From IMG/VR virus record IMGVR_UViG_3300034109_000923, positions 1 to 21,772 of that record: a stretch of DNA of 21,772 nt; one strand, given 5' to 3'. This document shows, in pieces, positions 1-7,174 of this stretch (positions are counted from its first letter, which is position 1; each line of letters starts with the position of its first letter). Under the pieces are notes generated by a model. It was not told where the DNA came from. It worked only from the letters and a program-made list of their open reading frames with translations, and did not search any database. The position numbers were made by a program, and so were the translations under genes. The stretch comes from a virus.

Positions 1-328
1 ATTGGTAGAATCGATCCAAGGCTATCGGATAGCATTAGGTAAACTTATGTTACTGGGCTAGCATTAGGGTAGCTATTGTATCGGATTGTATCCTGGGGTA
101 TTGGATTGTAGGCTAGTAAGATCGTAGGCTAGCCTGGGGTAGATTCCTGGGGAATCGGTTTTAACTGGGCTAGCGTAGCGTTAGCCGATAGATAGCTACC
201 CTGGGGTAGAATTGTAGCTTAGTTGGGTTTGGTGTAGCGTATGGGGCTATTATGGGGCTATAAAACGAAAATACCCCAGGGGGTTATTCCTGGGGTATCT
301 ATCTTTTGAGGCTATCGACTATCGTAGG
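1..328. repeat. Non-coding left end rich in CCTGGGGTA and GCTAGC words
   Basis: No gene is visible here. The stretch is built from recurring short words: CCTGGGGTA or a close variant near 92, 133, 146, 200 and 290, with one inverted copy near 272; GGCTAGC or TAGGCTAG several times; GGATTGTA; and a tandem TATGGGGCTAT at 240-262. It lies downstream of the 458-aa minus-strand gene and includes that gene's terminator. The word CCTGGG is the same one scattered through the coding regions. Its role is unknown. Confidence 0.6.
262..298 (-). terminator. Intrinsic terminator after the 458-aa ParB-like gene
   Basis: A perfect 10-bp inverted repeat, ATACCCCAGG (271-280) and CCTGGGGTAT (289-298), encloses an 8-base loop. 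On the minus strand it is followed by TTTCGTTTTA (270-261). It begins about 30 bases after the stop codon at 329. Both arms are copies of the recurrent CCTGGGGTA word in opposite orientation. Confidence 0.75.
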
Positions 329-1705
329 CTATTCGTCAGACTTGTCCTTACCCTTGCGAGAATTTACGTATCCGATATCCAACCCACCAAAACAACGATA
401 ACTCGTTGGGGCCTTTTCATCGACGATACGGTATGAAGTCCAAACCGATGAAGTGGTGTCACCCGCTAAGATGTTTTTCACCAGTTCAACGAAAGCACTC
501 ATGCTAGCGATTGATAGCTTGGAATAGAGTAGCGATGTAAATTTATCCGTTCTCTTGTCCTTCGATTTCTTGTTGAATAGATCCCCGAAAACGGTTGCCA
601 ATGGGCCAGCGTTATCCGACGATTCGGCTAGCATTTTTAGGACATTGGAAACCAATTCCCAGTCAAGCCGGATATCGCTATCCGATGCCAAAAGACTAGC
701 TTGGTAGGCAAGTTTTCGCTCCGTGTAGTCCTCTGGGGCTTCGTCGGATTCTCGCACTACGTTTTCGGCTATTTCAGCGTCAATTACGTCTTGACGGTTG
801 GAAGCTAGGATTAACCCTGCCCCGACGATTGATAGCTCGAAAAGATCCATAAATGGACGATCTTGTTTGCCACTGGGTGACTTTGCGGATTCCCATAGGG
901 TTACACAAAGTCTTTCCAATTCCTGAGAATCGGCAAACCTATCGGCAAACGCCTTCTCATCGGGCCAGCTTAACTTGTCACCCGTTTTGCTGATATTCTT
1001 GCCCCCAAACCGATTGAGGACATTGGAAGCGATCTTGGAGCGTAGCTTGATTAACCCAGTACGCTCCGTAATCCTGTCTTTTCCTGGGGGTGTACGTTCC
1101 AATTGGATAGCTCCAATTAGTTCCTCAGTGAATAAAGTTTCGTCGCCATAGGAATCCTGAGTCTTGTTTCTTGCCCTGCCCTTGTCAGACCAGTCCCGAA
1201 ACTGAGGGGGCAATCCAAAGAAACATAGGAACGATAAATCCGCTAGGGATTCTGGATTGAGTATCGCAACGTGCAACGCTGCTATCAACGAGTGCTGAGC
1301 ACTCACTATCTGCCCGCGATCGTCGAAAACCAAAATACCAGCACCAGCACCCCACTTCCGGTTAGCTTGACTATGGGCATACGTCCCCGATTTACTCATT
1401 GGAGCAATTCGAGTAAGTGACAAGGGGCGGTTATACTTATTATTCTCGAATACGTACCCAGTCCCCCCAATTGTAACCGTAGGGTTTTCGCCTTCACGAC
1501 AGGGACGACAGCCCAACAATTTTTCAATGTTTTCTCTGGTTGCGGATACCCAACAAACAAAAGAGTTTCCAACCACACCGCGATTGAGTATCGCGACTTC
1601 ATCGCTCGTCAATTCGTCGGACCGAACCTGCCGAATTTGATTAGGGCGGAGCAACCCCAAAACGGTTGCCAATTCGGACGTTGAAACTGATTGTACTGGT
1701 TGCAT
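329..1705 (-). CDS. ParB-like 'DGQHRL'-family protein, 458 aa, divergent
   Basis: Residues 124-144 (ILVFDDRG then QIVSAQHSLIAAL) and 159-179 (a FGLPPQFRDW-SDKGRAR stretch) follow the pattern of a phage and plasmid protein family related to ParB N-domains. In that family an 'I-F--G-LIDGQHRLAA' core is followed by 'V--GL----D-IDxGR-R'. The central DGQHRL is changed here to SAQHSL, so the usual nucleotide-binding residues may be altered. The roughly 280-residue C-terminus is mostly helical and charged, and I do not recognise it. The ATG at 1705 has AGGGGA about 7 bases upstream. Family members often occur in phages without known function; a DNA-binding or regulatory role is inference. The gene stands alone between a hairpin at 1798-1828 and its own terminator. 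Confidence 0.55.
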   Translation of the reverse strand: MQPVQSVSTSELATVLGLLRPNQIRQVRSDELTSDEVAILNRGVVGNSFVCWVSATRENIEKLLGCRPCREGENPTVTIGGTGYVFENNKYNRPLSLTRIAPMSKSGTYAHSQANRKWGAGAGILVFDDRGQIVSAQHSLIAALHVAILNPESLADLSFLCFFGLPPQFRDWSDKGRARNKTQDSYGDETLFTEELIGAIQLERTPPGKDRITERTGLIKLRSKIASNVLNRFGGKNISKTGDKLSWPDEKAFADRFADSQELERLCVTLWESAKSPSGKQDRPFMDLFELSIVGAGLILASNRQDVIDAEIAENVVRESDEAPEDYTERKLAYQASLLASDSDIRLDWELVSNVLKMLAESSDNAGPLATVFGDLFNKKSKDKRTDKFTSLLYSKLSIASMSAFVELVKNILAGDTTSSVWTSYRIVDEKAPTSYRCFGGLDIGYVNSRKGKDKSDE

Positions 1706-1773
1706 AATGTTTTCCCCTATAGGAAAAGAGTAAAGCTAGTAGCCTATGCAAAACAACTAGCCGAATTAAAACC

Positions 1774-1790
1774 TAGTCCACTGTGGACTA
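1774..1790. promoter_or_regulatory. 17-base palindrome, possible operator
   Basis: TAGTCCAC and GTGGACTA flank a single central base, a perfect 8-bp dyad. It lies about 70 bases upstream of the start at 1705, where an operator controlling the 458-aa gene would be expected. I see no convincing -35/-10 pair beside it. Confidence 0.4.
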
Positions 1791-1797
1791 AGTTAAA

Positions 1798-1828
1798 GGA
1801 TTGCCCAACGTATTCCCCTGGGCAATCC
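1798..1828 (-). terminator. Hairpin ending the small-gene pair
   Basis: A perfect 10-bp inverted repeat, GGATTGCCCA and TGGGCAATCC, has an 11-base loop and begins 10 bases after the stop of the 88-aa gene. The minus strand continues TTTAACTTAG, a short T run, so termination may be partial. Confidence 0.5.
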
Positions 1829-1837
1829 TGGGGGTAT

Positions 1838-2104
1838 TTAGTTACTAAGGATTTCGATAAAGTAGAATGTTTTTCTGTTTTGTTTTGTTGACGATAAATT
1901 CCAGTAGCCTGAGTTTTCGGGGAAAACATAATCATTCAACCATTCCAAAATCTCGGCTACTGTTTTGGAATCGATTTTTCTAACGTATAGCCTACGGTTT
2001 GGCAACAAAATACAGCCCTCAAAATGAACTAATGGAAAGTGTAGTTCTAACCCTTCAAAAAATGATGAAATAGGGATACTCGAATCGGATAGAATTTTTA
2101 ACAT
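1838..2104 (-). CDS. Hypothetical small protein, 88 aa
   Basis: I do not recognise a family. The protein is soluble, aromatic-rich and mixed alpha/beta in appearance, with a hydrophobic segment LHFPLVHFEGCILL near residues 21-34. The ATG at 2104 has AGGA about 10 bases upstream, inside a 27-bp leader (2110-2136) that is repeated before the neighbouring 73-aa gene. A hairpin follows the stop. The shared leader and 32-base gap suggest the two genes are co-expressed, perhaps as a two-gene accessory cassette. Confidence 0.6.
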   Translation of the reverse strand: MLKILSDSSIPISSFFEGLELHFPLVHFEGCILLPNRRLYVRKIDSKTVAEILEWLNDYVFPENSGYWNLSSTKQNRKTFYFIEILSN

Positions 2105-2109
2105 CGGTT

Positions 2110-2136
2110 TGGATTCCTGGGTGAACTGGGTTTGGA
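2110..2136 (-). repeat. 27-bp direct repeat, copy A (leader of the 88-aa gene)
   Basis: Identical to 2364-2390. It fills the gap between the stop of the 73-aa gene and the start of the 88-aa gene. On the minus strand it carries CACCCAGGAA, whose AGGA lies at ribosome-binding distance from the ATG, so it doubles as the translation leader. Confidence 0.85.
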
Positions 2137-2358
2137 CTAGTCGACGGTTTCAATTTGATATTCTTCCGACATGATCGTATCTAAAAACGACTCGATTCTA
2201 TCCATTGTATCGAATGAACATTCGATATCAATTGTTTTGGAATCTGGATTTAAGCGGATATCCGCTTTCCAAGGTATTCTTTTAGCTCTGTGTAAAAGAG
2301 TACCAATCAACAATTGGAGGTAATTGTAATCGCGGGTGTGTAACCTAAATTTTTGCAT
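2137..2358 (-). CDS. Hypothetical small protein, 73 aa
   Basis: No family recognised. The N-terminus (MQKFRLHTRDYNYLQLL) is basic and aromatic. The C-terminal half (IDIECSFDTMDRIESFLDTI) is acidic and looks like a strand followed by a helix. The ATG at 2358 sits behind the same 27-bp leader as the 88-aa gene, with AGGA about 10 bases upstream. It is probably the first gene of a short transcript coming from the repeat-rich region to its right. Confidence 0.6.
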   Translation of the reverse strand: MQKFRLHTRDYNYLQLLIGTLLHRAKRIPWKADIRLNPDSKTIDIECSFDTMDRIESFLDTIMSEEYQIETVD

Positions 2359-2363
2359 TTTGC

Positions 2364-2390
2364 TGGATTCCTGGGTGAACTGGGTTTGGA
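2364..2390 (-). repeat. 27-bp direct repeat, copy B (leader of the 73-aa gene)
   Basis: Identical to 2110-2136 and in the same position relative to the start codon. The two genes behind the copies do not look alike, so the duplication concerns only the leader. Confidence 0.85.
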
Positions 2391-2430
2391 TCTTGTCTAG
2401 CCGTTATCGGCTTGCCCCCGTGGGCATTGG

Positions 2431-2436
2431 ATTATA
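2431..2436 (-). promoter_or_regulatory. Candidate -10 box for the 73/88-aa gene pair
   Basis: The minus strand reads TATAAT here, a perfect sigma-70-type -10, about 70 bases before the 73-aa start. No good -35 sits at 16-18 bases; TTGACT is only 6 bases upstream. The call is therefore tentative. Confidence 0.3.
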
Positions 2437-2481
2437 GGCAAAAGTCAAGCCTTAGAAAATCCTAAAATTCTGGACATTGTT

Positions 2482-2508
2482 GTAAACCCTTATCGGATAA
2501 GGCTTTAC
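2482..2508. promoter_or_regulatory. 27-base dyad, possible operator
   Basis: GTAAA-C-CCTTATC and GATAAGG-C-TTTAC surround one central base: 12 of 13 positions pair. It lies about 45 bases upstream of the TATAAT at 2431-2436. A transcription-factor site or other protein-binding dyad fits; no protein is identified. Confidence 0.45.
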
Positions 2509-2561
2509 GTCGATTCTAAAATTCTAAAATTCTCCCTTGGACATTTAGTTTTTGGGAATCG

Positions 2562-2687
2562 TCTCAATTTGAGACAATTCTGCGGTTCGATGCAAACCGT
2601 ATGCCAAACCCAAAAAATTCTACCAAGATTCTCAAATTGAGACAAGTGCAAATTCTGTACCAAACCCAAAAGATTCTCAAATTGAGA
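2562..2687. repeat. Three copies of a 13-bp palindrome (TCTCAAWTTGAGA)
   Basis: The copies are at 2562-2574 (TCTCAATTTGAGA), 2630-2642 and 2675-2687 (both TCTCAAATTGAGA). The last two share a 19-base identity, each extending to AAGATTCTCAAATTGAGAC. The phrase CCAAACCCAAAA also recurs at 2604-2615 and 2660-2671, so the unit is larger than the palindrome. Centre spacings are 68 and 45 bases. Three matching dyads in a gene-free region suggest repressor operators or replication iterons. Confidence 0.8.
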
Positions 2688-2724
2688 CGACTGCCAGAAT
2701 GACAGCCGACTGCCAGAATGACAG
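2688..2724. repeat. 19-bp tandem repeat, two copies
   Basis: CGACTGCCAGAATGACAG occurs at 2688-2705 and 2707-2724. Each copy holds an imperfect dyad, CTGCCA and TGACAG around GAA. It abuts the third 13-bp palindrome. Confidence 0.8.
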
Positions 2725-2729
2725 TCGAA

Positions 2730-2812
2730 GGGTGTACTAGCACACCCGTACACCCGATACCCCTCTACAGGGGGGGGTGAGTGTACTAGCTGACCAGTAC
2801 ACCCGCACTCAC
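2730..2812. repeat. Two hairpins with GTGTAC/GTACAC stems
   Basis: The first has GGGTGTAC (2730-2737) pairing with GTACACCC (2748-2755). The second has GTGTAC (2781-2786) pairing with GTACAC (2797-2802), with outer GTGAG/CTCAC arms. Both have 10-base loops starting TAGC. A palindromic TACACGTGTA follows at 2839-2848. No T run follows, so these look like binding or structural sites rather than terminators. Confidence 0.6.
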
Positions 2813-2854
2813 ACACAACAGCCTACCCCACACCCAGGTACACGTGTAAGACGA

Positions 2855-3012
2855 CTTTGGGGTTTTTTTATTTGGAAAATTTCCCGTACGAGGCCGGCCA
2901 CTGGGTTTTTTTGTGGAAAGTTTTTCCCGTACGAGAGGCCGTCTTGGGTTTTTTTAATTGAGAAAAAAGTTGTATGATTTCTCCCGTACGAGGCCCAATT
3001 GTGGGTTTTTTC
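2855..3012. repeat. Imperfect direct repeats: CCCGTACGAG and GGGTTTTTT
   Basis: CCCGTACGAG occurs at 2883-2892, 2926-2935 and 2983-2992, each followed by (AG)GGCC and then TGGGTTTTTT. A TGGGGTTTTTTT also precedes the first copy, giving four T-tract elements. The spacing is irregular (43 and 57 bases). Minus-strand ORFs running through here show the repeat as a protein pattern, but no real gene is evident. Only the last unit (CCCA-ATTG-TGGG before T6) could fold as a mini-terminator on the plus strand. Confidence 0.7.
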
Positions 3013-3100
3013 TGGGGGAGGAATTGGAGAATTATTGGCTATCATAGAAGATATAGAAGGACGGTTGTTGACGATTGTTGTTGCTAACGAAACGGGTGAG

Positions 3101-3152
3101 AGAAAAAAGCTGGATAGTAGAACGTGGAACCCAAGGTGTTCTACTATCCAGC
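3101..3152 (-). terminator. Strong intrinsic terminator of the 57-aa gene
   Basis: A perfect 15-bp inverted repeat (3109-3123 and 3138-3152, outer end GCTGGATAG) has a 14-base loop. The minus strand then reads TTTTTTCTC. It lies 57 bases after the stop of the 57-aa gene. This is the clearest terminator in the window and insulates the repeat region to its left. Confidence 0.9.
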
Positions 3153-3208
3153 CGGATCACTACTGCACTCATCAATCTGGCATTGACGGTTCAAGGGAGA
3201 AAGGCACC

Positions 3209-3382
3209 CTATACAGTTAGTGGATCGGGGTACTCAAGAGGAATACCGGCTTGAGTAAGAGAAGGAATGAGTCGATCGAAAGTAGGCCCGTCGATTTCCT
3301 GGGTGAGAGTGACATCGGAATAATGTCTAATGACGGTGAAACGGTTGTTTGTTACTTCGACAATTTGGACTAATCTTGGCAT
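3209..3382 (-). CDS. Hypothetical small protein, 57 aa
   Basis: This short frame starts MPRLVQIVEVTNN and ends GIPLEYPDPLTV before TAG. Support is strong for its size: AAGGA sits 8 bases before the ATG, the reading frame is uninterrupted, and a strong terminator follows. The sequence looks like a compact strand-strand-helix protein with 'FDRLIPSLTQAGIPLEY' at its end. I do not recognise a family. It stands alone between the end of the late operon and the repeat region, a position that suits a small regulator or accessory protein, but that is inference. Confidence 0.65.
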   Translation of the reverse strand: MPRLVQIVEVTNNRFTVIRHYSDVTLTQEIDGPTFDRLIPSLTQAGIPLEYPDPLTV

Positions 3383-3914
3383 GATGGTTTTCCTTACGAT
3401 GAACGATAAACGAAACTTGCTGGACTGAGGACAAATACAGGGCCTAGCTAAACTGAGAAGATAACAGACAAGCTAGCCGAGTTGTTTGTTTGGTATCAAT
3501 CTGTGATACTAATTCGCCTGGTGCTATTAGTGCCACGTTGAACTATACGCATCAGAGTATCGGTAGGCAAGAGACAAACCAGAAAAATTCTAGGATTGTA
3601 CTAAGTAAAATATACCCCTCGAAACATTTCAATTTAATATCACTATTTGATAGTATCCCGCCTAACGGATATCCTTACCAATTCCCGAAACATCATTTTA
3701 ATATCATAAAAAGATATTTAGTCGCTGTAGTTAAGTCAGTCGAAATAGGGGCGTAATCCCTACTTAAACCGCCCTAGCTTGACGTATAACAGCACCAAAC
3801 CATAAAAACGAGTAAACATACGTCAACCCAGGAAAAGAGCTTAAACAAGCGACTAACTATCGCTTTATGATATTCATCTAATGATGAATCTAATAAAGCA
3901 CTCGTATTAAGATA
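3383..3914. other. Gene-free stretch downstream of the late operon
   Basis: I find no convincing gene in these 532 bases. They contain a nested dyad at about 3732-3768 (TTAAG/CTTAA outside TAGGG/CCCTA) and two small hairpins at 3847-3889. One of the only two reverse-oriented CCCAGGAA words of the window lies near 3827. A plus-strand frame at 3490-3756 lacks a ribosome site and a recognisable product. Confidence 0.5.
3847..3889 (-). terminator. Two weak hairpins after the glycosyltransferase gene
   Basis: ATTCATC/GATGAAT (3872-3878, 3883-3889) and AAGCGA/TCGCTT (3847-3852, 3860-3865) lie 26-68 bases after the last late gene. The second is followed on the minus strand by GTTTAA. Stems are short, so they may end the late transcript only in part or with Rho. 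Confidence 0.35.
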
Positions 3915-5129
3915 CTAACTATCTCGACAGGTTAGAAATATACTTTCGAGTATCAGCTTAGTACCAGCTTCACTATAGGGAATGTTAGCAGCATGGGCTG
4001 AGGATCTTAACCATTGAAGAATAGTATCTCTGTTTTCTCTACAGCCTTTTACTCCCCAAGCATCCATAATTGCTGCTCGTTCTTCACAACCACAATTAGG
4101 ATTTGTTGGAGCAAACCAAGATAAGAATGAAGCAAGCATAGTTCCTGGGCCACCAGATTTTTCTAGTAGTGGAGACAATCCAGCTTCTAGTCTAATGGTG
4201 TTAGCAATAGATCGAGTAACTTCGTTGACTGATTGAGGACGACTACATCGATTGCATCCACGACATTCTTCTGGGGAGGGATAGTGTGGGATGGTTGCTA
4301 GTTCACTGATGATGTTGCAAGTACCGGTGTCGGCTTCAAGAAAATTACAAGGAGGGAGAGTGACCATGCTGTTGAATACCTTTACTCGATTAGGACAAGA
4401 TGACCAGTGTTTGATAAAACATGGGTATGAATCAAAATCTTTCATCCAATACTGATTGTTGTATTCTCTTGGAAGTAAAGATACTTTGAATGTTTGACAT
4501 TGATATTCTACCCATGATTGCTCGTCACAATGTTTCCTGGGGAGAGGATAGGTTGGTGGTTTCCATATGCTTGCTGATTCTTTTCTACAAACTACTACTC
4601 CGGTATTCAAGCACTTAGCTGGAATTTCTGTATCAAACGGTAGTTTTTGTGATTCGTAGACTGCCGACTTTTCTTCTGTTGATCGGATCATCCAATCAGG
4701 TTTAAAGTGTAAGTCGGGCCAGTCGTCAAACATTGCTACGTCGGCTTCACCAAGAATGTCTACTAGGTTTGGACAATCTGGGGAAACAACACAGTCGGCA
4801 TCGATAAAGATTGTGTACTTATAGTGACGAGCATACTCGTATACTCGAAACTTTTCATAGCCCCACCATTCCTGGGTGGTGTTGGTTAAAGCTACATAGT
4901 CTGCTCCGATAGATTGAGCATACTGTTGAATCGAGGGGTTGCACTCTAGGATAGATGCAAAGTCTTGACCAACTGCAACTGTAATGACTAGAATGTCTTT
5001 ATGAGTTGGAGGAATAGTTGGAACTACTGCTCGGTATCCTGTCGGCTTAATTCCTGGGGTGTGGATGATTCGTGTGACAGGAGTTGCTGTTGGTGACTGA
5101 GTTGGTGGAGTATAGATTACTTTTACCAT
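3915..5129 (-). CDS. GT8-like glycosyltransferase with Cys-rich C-terminus, 404 aa
   Basis: A Thr/Pro-rich N-terminus (about 45 residues) precedes a GT-A-type domain. The strand IFIDADCVV carries a DxD motif (D110, D112) for metal and nucleotide-sugar binding. LNTGVVV (174-180), DEQSW (202-206) and IKHWS (239-243) fall in the order seen in GT8-like enzymes. The remaining 140 residues hold Cys clusters: C289/C292/C295, and a CGCEERAA-MDAWG-KGC block (346-363) that I associate with other phage proteins and that may bind metal. It is the last gene of the late operon; its ATG overlaps the previous stop by 7 bases. Likely roles are glycosylating a virion or host surface component, but donor and acceptor are unknown. 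A general GT-A fold is more certain than family GT8. Confidence 0.7.
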   Translation of the reverse strand: MVKVIYTPPTQSPTATPVTRIIHTPGIKPTGYRAVVPTIPPTHKDILVITVAVGQDFASILECNPSIQQYAQSIGADYVALTNTTQEWWGYEKFRVYEYARHYKYTIFIDADCVVSPDCPNLVDILGEADVAMFDDWPDLHFKPDWMIRSTEEKSAVYESQKLPFDTEIPAKCLNTGVVVCRKESASIWKPPTYPLPRKHCDEQSWVEYQCQTFKVSLLPREYNNQYWMKDFDSYPCFIKHWSSCPNRVKVFNSMVTLPPCNFLEADTGTCNIISELATIPHYPSPEECRGCNRCSRPQSVNEVTRSIANTIRLEAGLSPLLEKSGGPGTMLASFLSWFAPTNPNCGCEERAAIMDAWGVKGCRENRDTILQWLRSSAHAANIPYSEAGTKLILESIFLTCRDS

Positions 5130-6406
5130 GTGAGAGTCCAGTTAGGAGAATTATAAGTGTGACAAACAGGAAGTGATGCACTCACTCCCACGTATGAGAA
5201 TGAAATCAAGTCAACTAAGTATCCGACGTTTTGAAAAGTTGGAGGATACGTTGTTCCGATCGCTGTACCACCGCAAACTGTTATAACAGAAAAAGGATCT
5301 CCTTGACAAACCCAGCTACAGTTATCAAGAGCTTTAGGATTAGTTATCGATAACTGTAGTGGGAGTACATAGTCTGGTGGTGTCGGAATAACTATTAACT
5401 CAAGTGTATACGATCTTGCTGAACCTGTATAGACAGCATAACATCGACTATCTAGTGGGGTGTCAGTGTCGATGAAGTTATAACCAAAATAACATTCAAG
5501 AGTTATTTCATATGATGATTCACCACGTTGAATGTAAATTGGTCTTGGAGCAACTTCTTCAATACAGAGTTCGAGTTCTTGTTCTGACGGTAATGCTCCA
5601 CAAGCTCCTGGCAAGTCGCACCATTCTGGGGTGGGGTCGTCTGGATCAAATACTTGTGGGCTGGTTAGTGTTGGTAATACTTTGGTTCTGGTTATCGACC
5701 ACGATCCGGCTGGAACACCGAGGCTCTCTGGAAGATAGTTACACACAGGAAATTTATCTTCACCTGACTCCGTGTCTTGTGTAAAGCTAGCATCGCCACA
5801 ACGAGTTTGAATGTCTGTACCAACGATCTGATTGTAGTAGTATTCTTGGGAGGGAGTGCTAATGTAGTAGTCGTAGTTGAATGTTACTGCAAGAGTGTAG
5901 ACACAAACTGGAGTACCGTAACTACAAGTCTGAAATGTTTTTCCGATTGTAACTGAAATGTTGTTCAGAACAACATTTGTACGAAAAACTATTTCACCTT
6001 TCTTTTGAATCAAAACATCGAATCGATAATCTTCTAGCAAGTCTGGTTGTGGACAAGGATAAGCACACGGTGCAGCTTCTGTTCCAGACACAGTAACTGT
6101 TGGATATTCACGAACCATGTACTTCACCCGAAATTCTTCTGATGAATTATAGCTCCACAATGACGTACACTGTTCCTGGGAGGGGGCAGGACTTGGTAGT
6201 GGAATTGTTCCTAATGGGCCGATGTTAGCGGTTACACAACAACCGCTAAATGCTTGCCAAGCTGAGTTGGGAATGTTGATTGCACCTGAACCGAAGTTAA
6301 GTGTCATTCCAGAAGGAAAAAGTTCTTCGATTTCTTCAAGAGTCAAGCAACACGTGGGTGGCGGTGGTGGAGTACAACAAGGAGTCAAACAATTGAACGT
6401 AGACAT
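5123..6406 (-). CDS. Cys-rich phage structural protein, 427 aa (tail tip or adsorption)
   Basis: No family recognised. The N-terminus has paired cysteines and a proline run (C10-C11, PPPPP, C19-C20), and many more cysteines are spread along the chain. The rest alternates beta-strand segments with Pro/Thr/Ser loops, as in extended surface proteins. There is no signal peptide or membrane segment. The start follows the preceding stop directly (TAA-ATG), and its end overlaps the glycosyltransferase start (ATGGTAA), so expression is coupled. Its position late in the tail module suggests a tail-tip or receptor-contacting part, possibly modified by the neighbouring glycosyltransferase. That link is inference. 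Confidence 0.6.
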   Translation of the reverse strand: MSTFNCLTPCCTPPPPPTCCLTLEEIEELFPSGMTLNFGSGAINIPNSAWQAFSGCCVTANIGPLGTIPLPSPAPSQEQCTSLWSYNSSEEFRVKYMVREYPTVTVSGTEAAPCAYPCPQPDLLEDYRFDVLIQKKGEIVFRTNVVLNNISVTIGKTFQTCSYGTPVCVYTLAVTFNYDYYISTPSQEYYYNQIVGTDIQTRCGDASFTQDTESGEDKFPVCNYLPESLGVPAGSWSITRTKVLPTLTSPQVFDPDDPTPEWCDLPGACGALPSEQELELCIEEVAPRPIYIQRGESSYEITLECYFGYNFIDTDTPLDSRCYAVYTGSARSYTLELIVIPTPPDYVLPLQLSITNPKALDNCSWVCQGDPFSVITVCGGTAIGTTYPPTFQNVGYLVDLISFSYVGVSASLPVCHTYNSPNWTLTW

Positions 6407-7174
6407 TTAACACTCCGCATAAACAATAACCCAACGACCATCGACTTCCACAGCAACAATGTTCTTGTTAGCTCCCACGGCAACAGTAGTGCTACGGTTG
6501 TGTCCCGTAAGTTGTACTGCTGTATTATTCCATCCACCACCGGACGGAACTTGTAAATAAAATGGGCCACTACCACCAGCACCAATAGCATTGATTGATC
6601 GACCGCACACACTAGATCGCAGTCTCCTAGTGAGGGAGACTAGAACGTGTGACTTAGATGGATCAAGTGTACCGATGATTTCTGCTCTACCAAACAGGTT
6701 GTATGTTAACGATCCGTTAACAATGTCAATTCCCCGATAGGTGGCGAAGTTAGCTCCTGGGAGAGTTCCTGATAGTTTGAGGAACGATACTCCGGTGAGA
6801 AGGACTGGTGCTGCCTGGGTTGCTGTAATAAGTCCGAGAGCGATACCCCAATGAGGAAGCCAACCATGAGTAGGACTAGAGAACTGAGAAAGTTTATCCA
6901 CGTATACAGTCGGGACATTTTGTGTTTCCTGGGGGAGTGATGGATTGTTGGTGTCGTAGGGTGCAATAGGTTGAGTGATAAGAACAGGTTCATAAGGTTC
7001 AATTACATCTGTCCTACCAGTTTCGATTTGTCCGTAGACTTTAACCGATTCGTTTTGAATGGAGACTGAGTCCACTACCATGGATGCTGGTTGTTGACGA
7101 GTAAGTTCGTTGATAAACTTACTTGTGATTACTTCTCGGAAGGGTGTTCCTGGGTGGACTGCTCGTCTAGGCAT
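6407..7174 (-). CDS. Phage tail-module protein of unknown function, 255 aa
   Basis: Not recognised. The first 100 residues are polar with many Pro, Thr and Gln. The middle has a hydrophobic, Ala/Leu-rich part (HWGIALGLITATQAAPVLLT, about 108-127). The C-terminus is Gly-rich and beta-like, with a GAGGSGPFYLQ segment and a final VEVDGRWVIVYAEC that resembles closing strands of phage fibre or capsid-like folds. The start codon overlaps the previous stop as TAATG. Position between a 373-aa putative baseplate protein and the Cys-rich protein suggests a tail-tip component. Confidence 0.55.
   Translation of the reverse strand: MPRRAVHPGTPFREVITSKFINELTRQQPASMVVDSVSIQNESVKVYGQIETGRTDVIEPYEPVLITQPIAPYDTNNPSLPQETQNVPTVYVDKLSQFSSPTHGWLPHWGIALGLITATQAAPVLLTGVSFLKLSGTLPGANFATYRGIDIVNGSLTYNLFGRAEIIGTLDPSKSHVLVSLTRRLRSSVCGRSINAIGAGGSGPFYLQVPSGGGWNNTAVQLTGHNRSTTVAVGANKNIVAVEVDGRWVIVYAEC

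Noticed and set aside
2562-2724. CRISPR array
   Set aside because: Only two or three short palindromic units with unequal spacing and repeated flanks; no spacer-like unique sequences and no cas genes.
2855-3012. Series of Rho-independent terminators on the plus strand
   Set aside because: T runs are clear, but only the last unit has a pairing stem before it (4 bp); the others do not fold convincingly.
2505-3045. Minus-strand open frames (103 and 78 codons) across the repeat region
   Set aside because: Their proteins simply mirror the DNA repeats, lack good ribosome sites, and are better explained as chance frames in repeated DNA.
3490-3756. Plus-strand 88-codon open frame
   Set aside because: No ribosome-binding site, no recognisable protein features, and the only plus-strand candidate in a window whose genes all read the other way.
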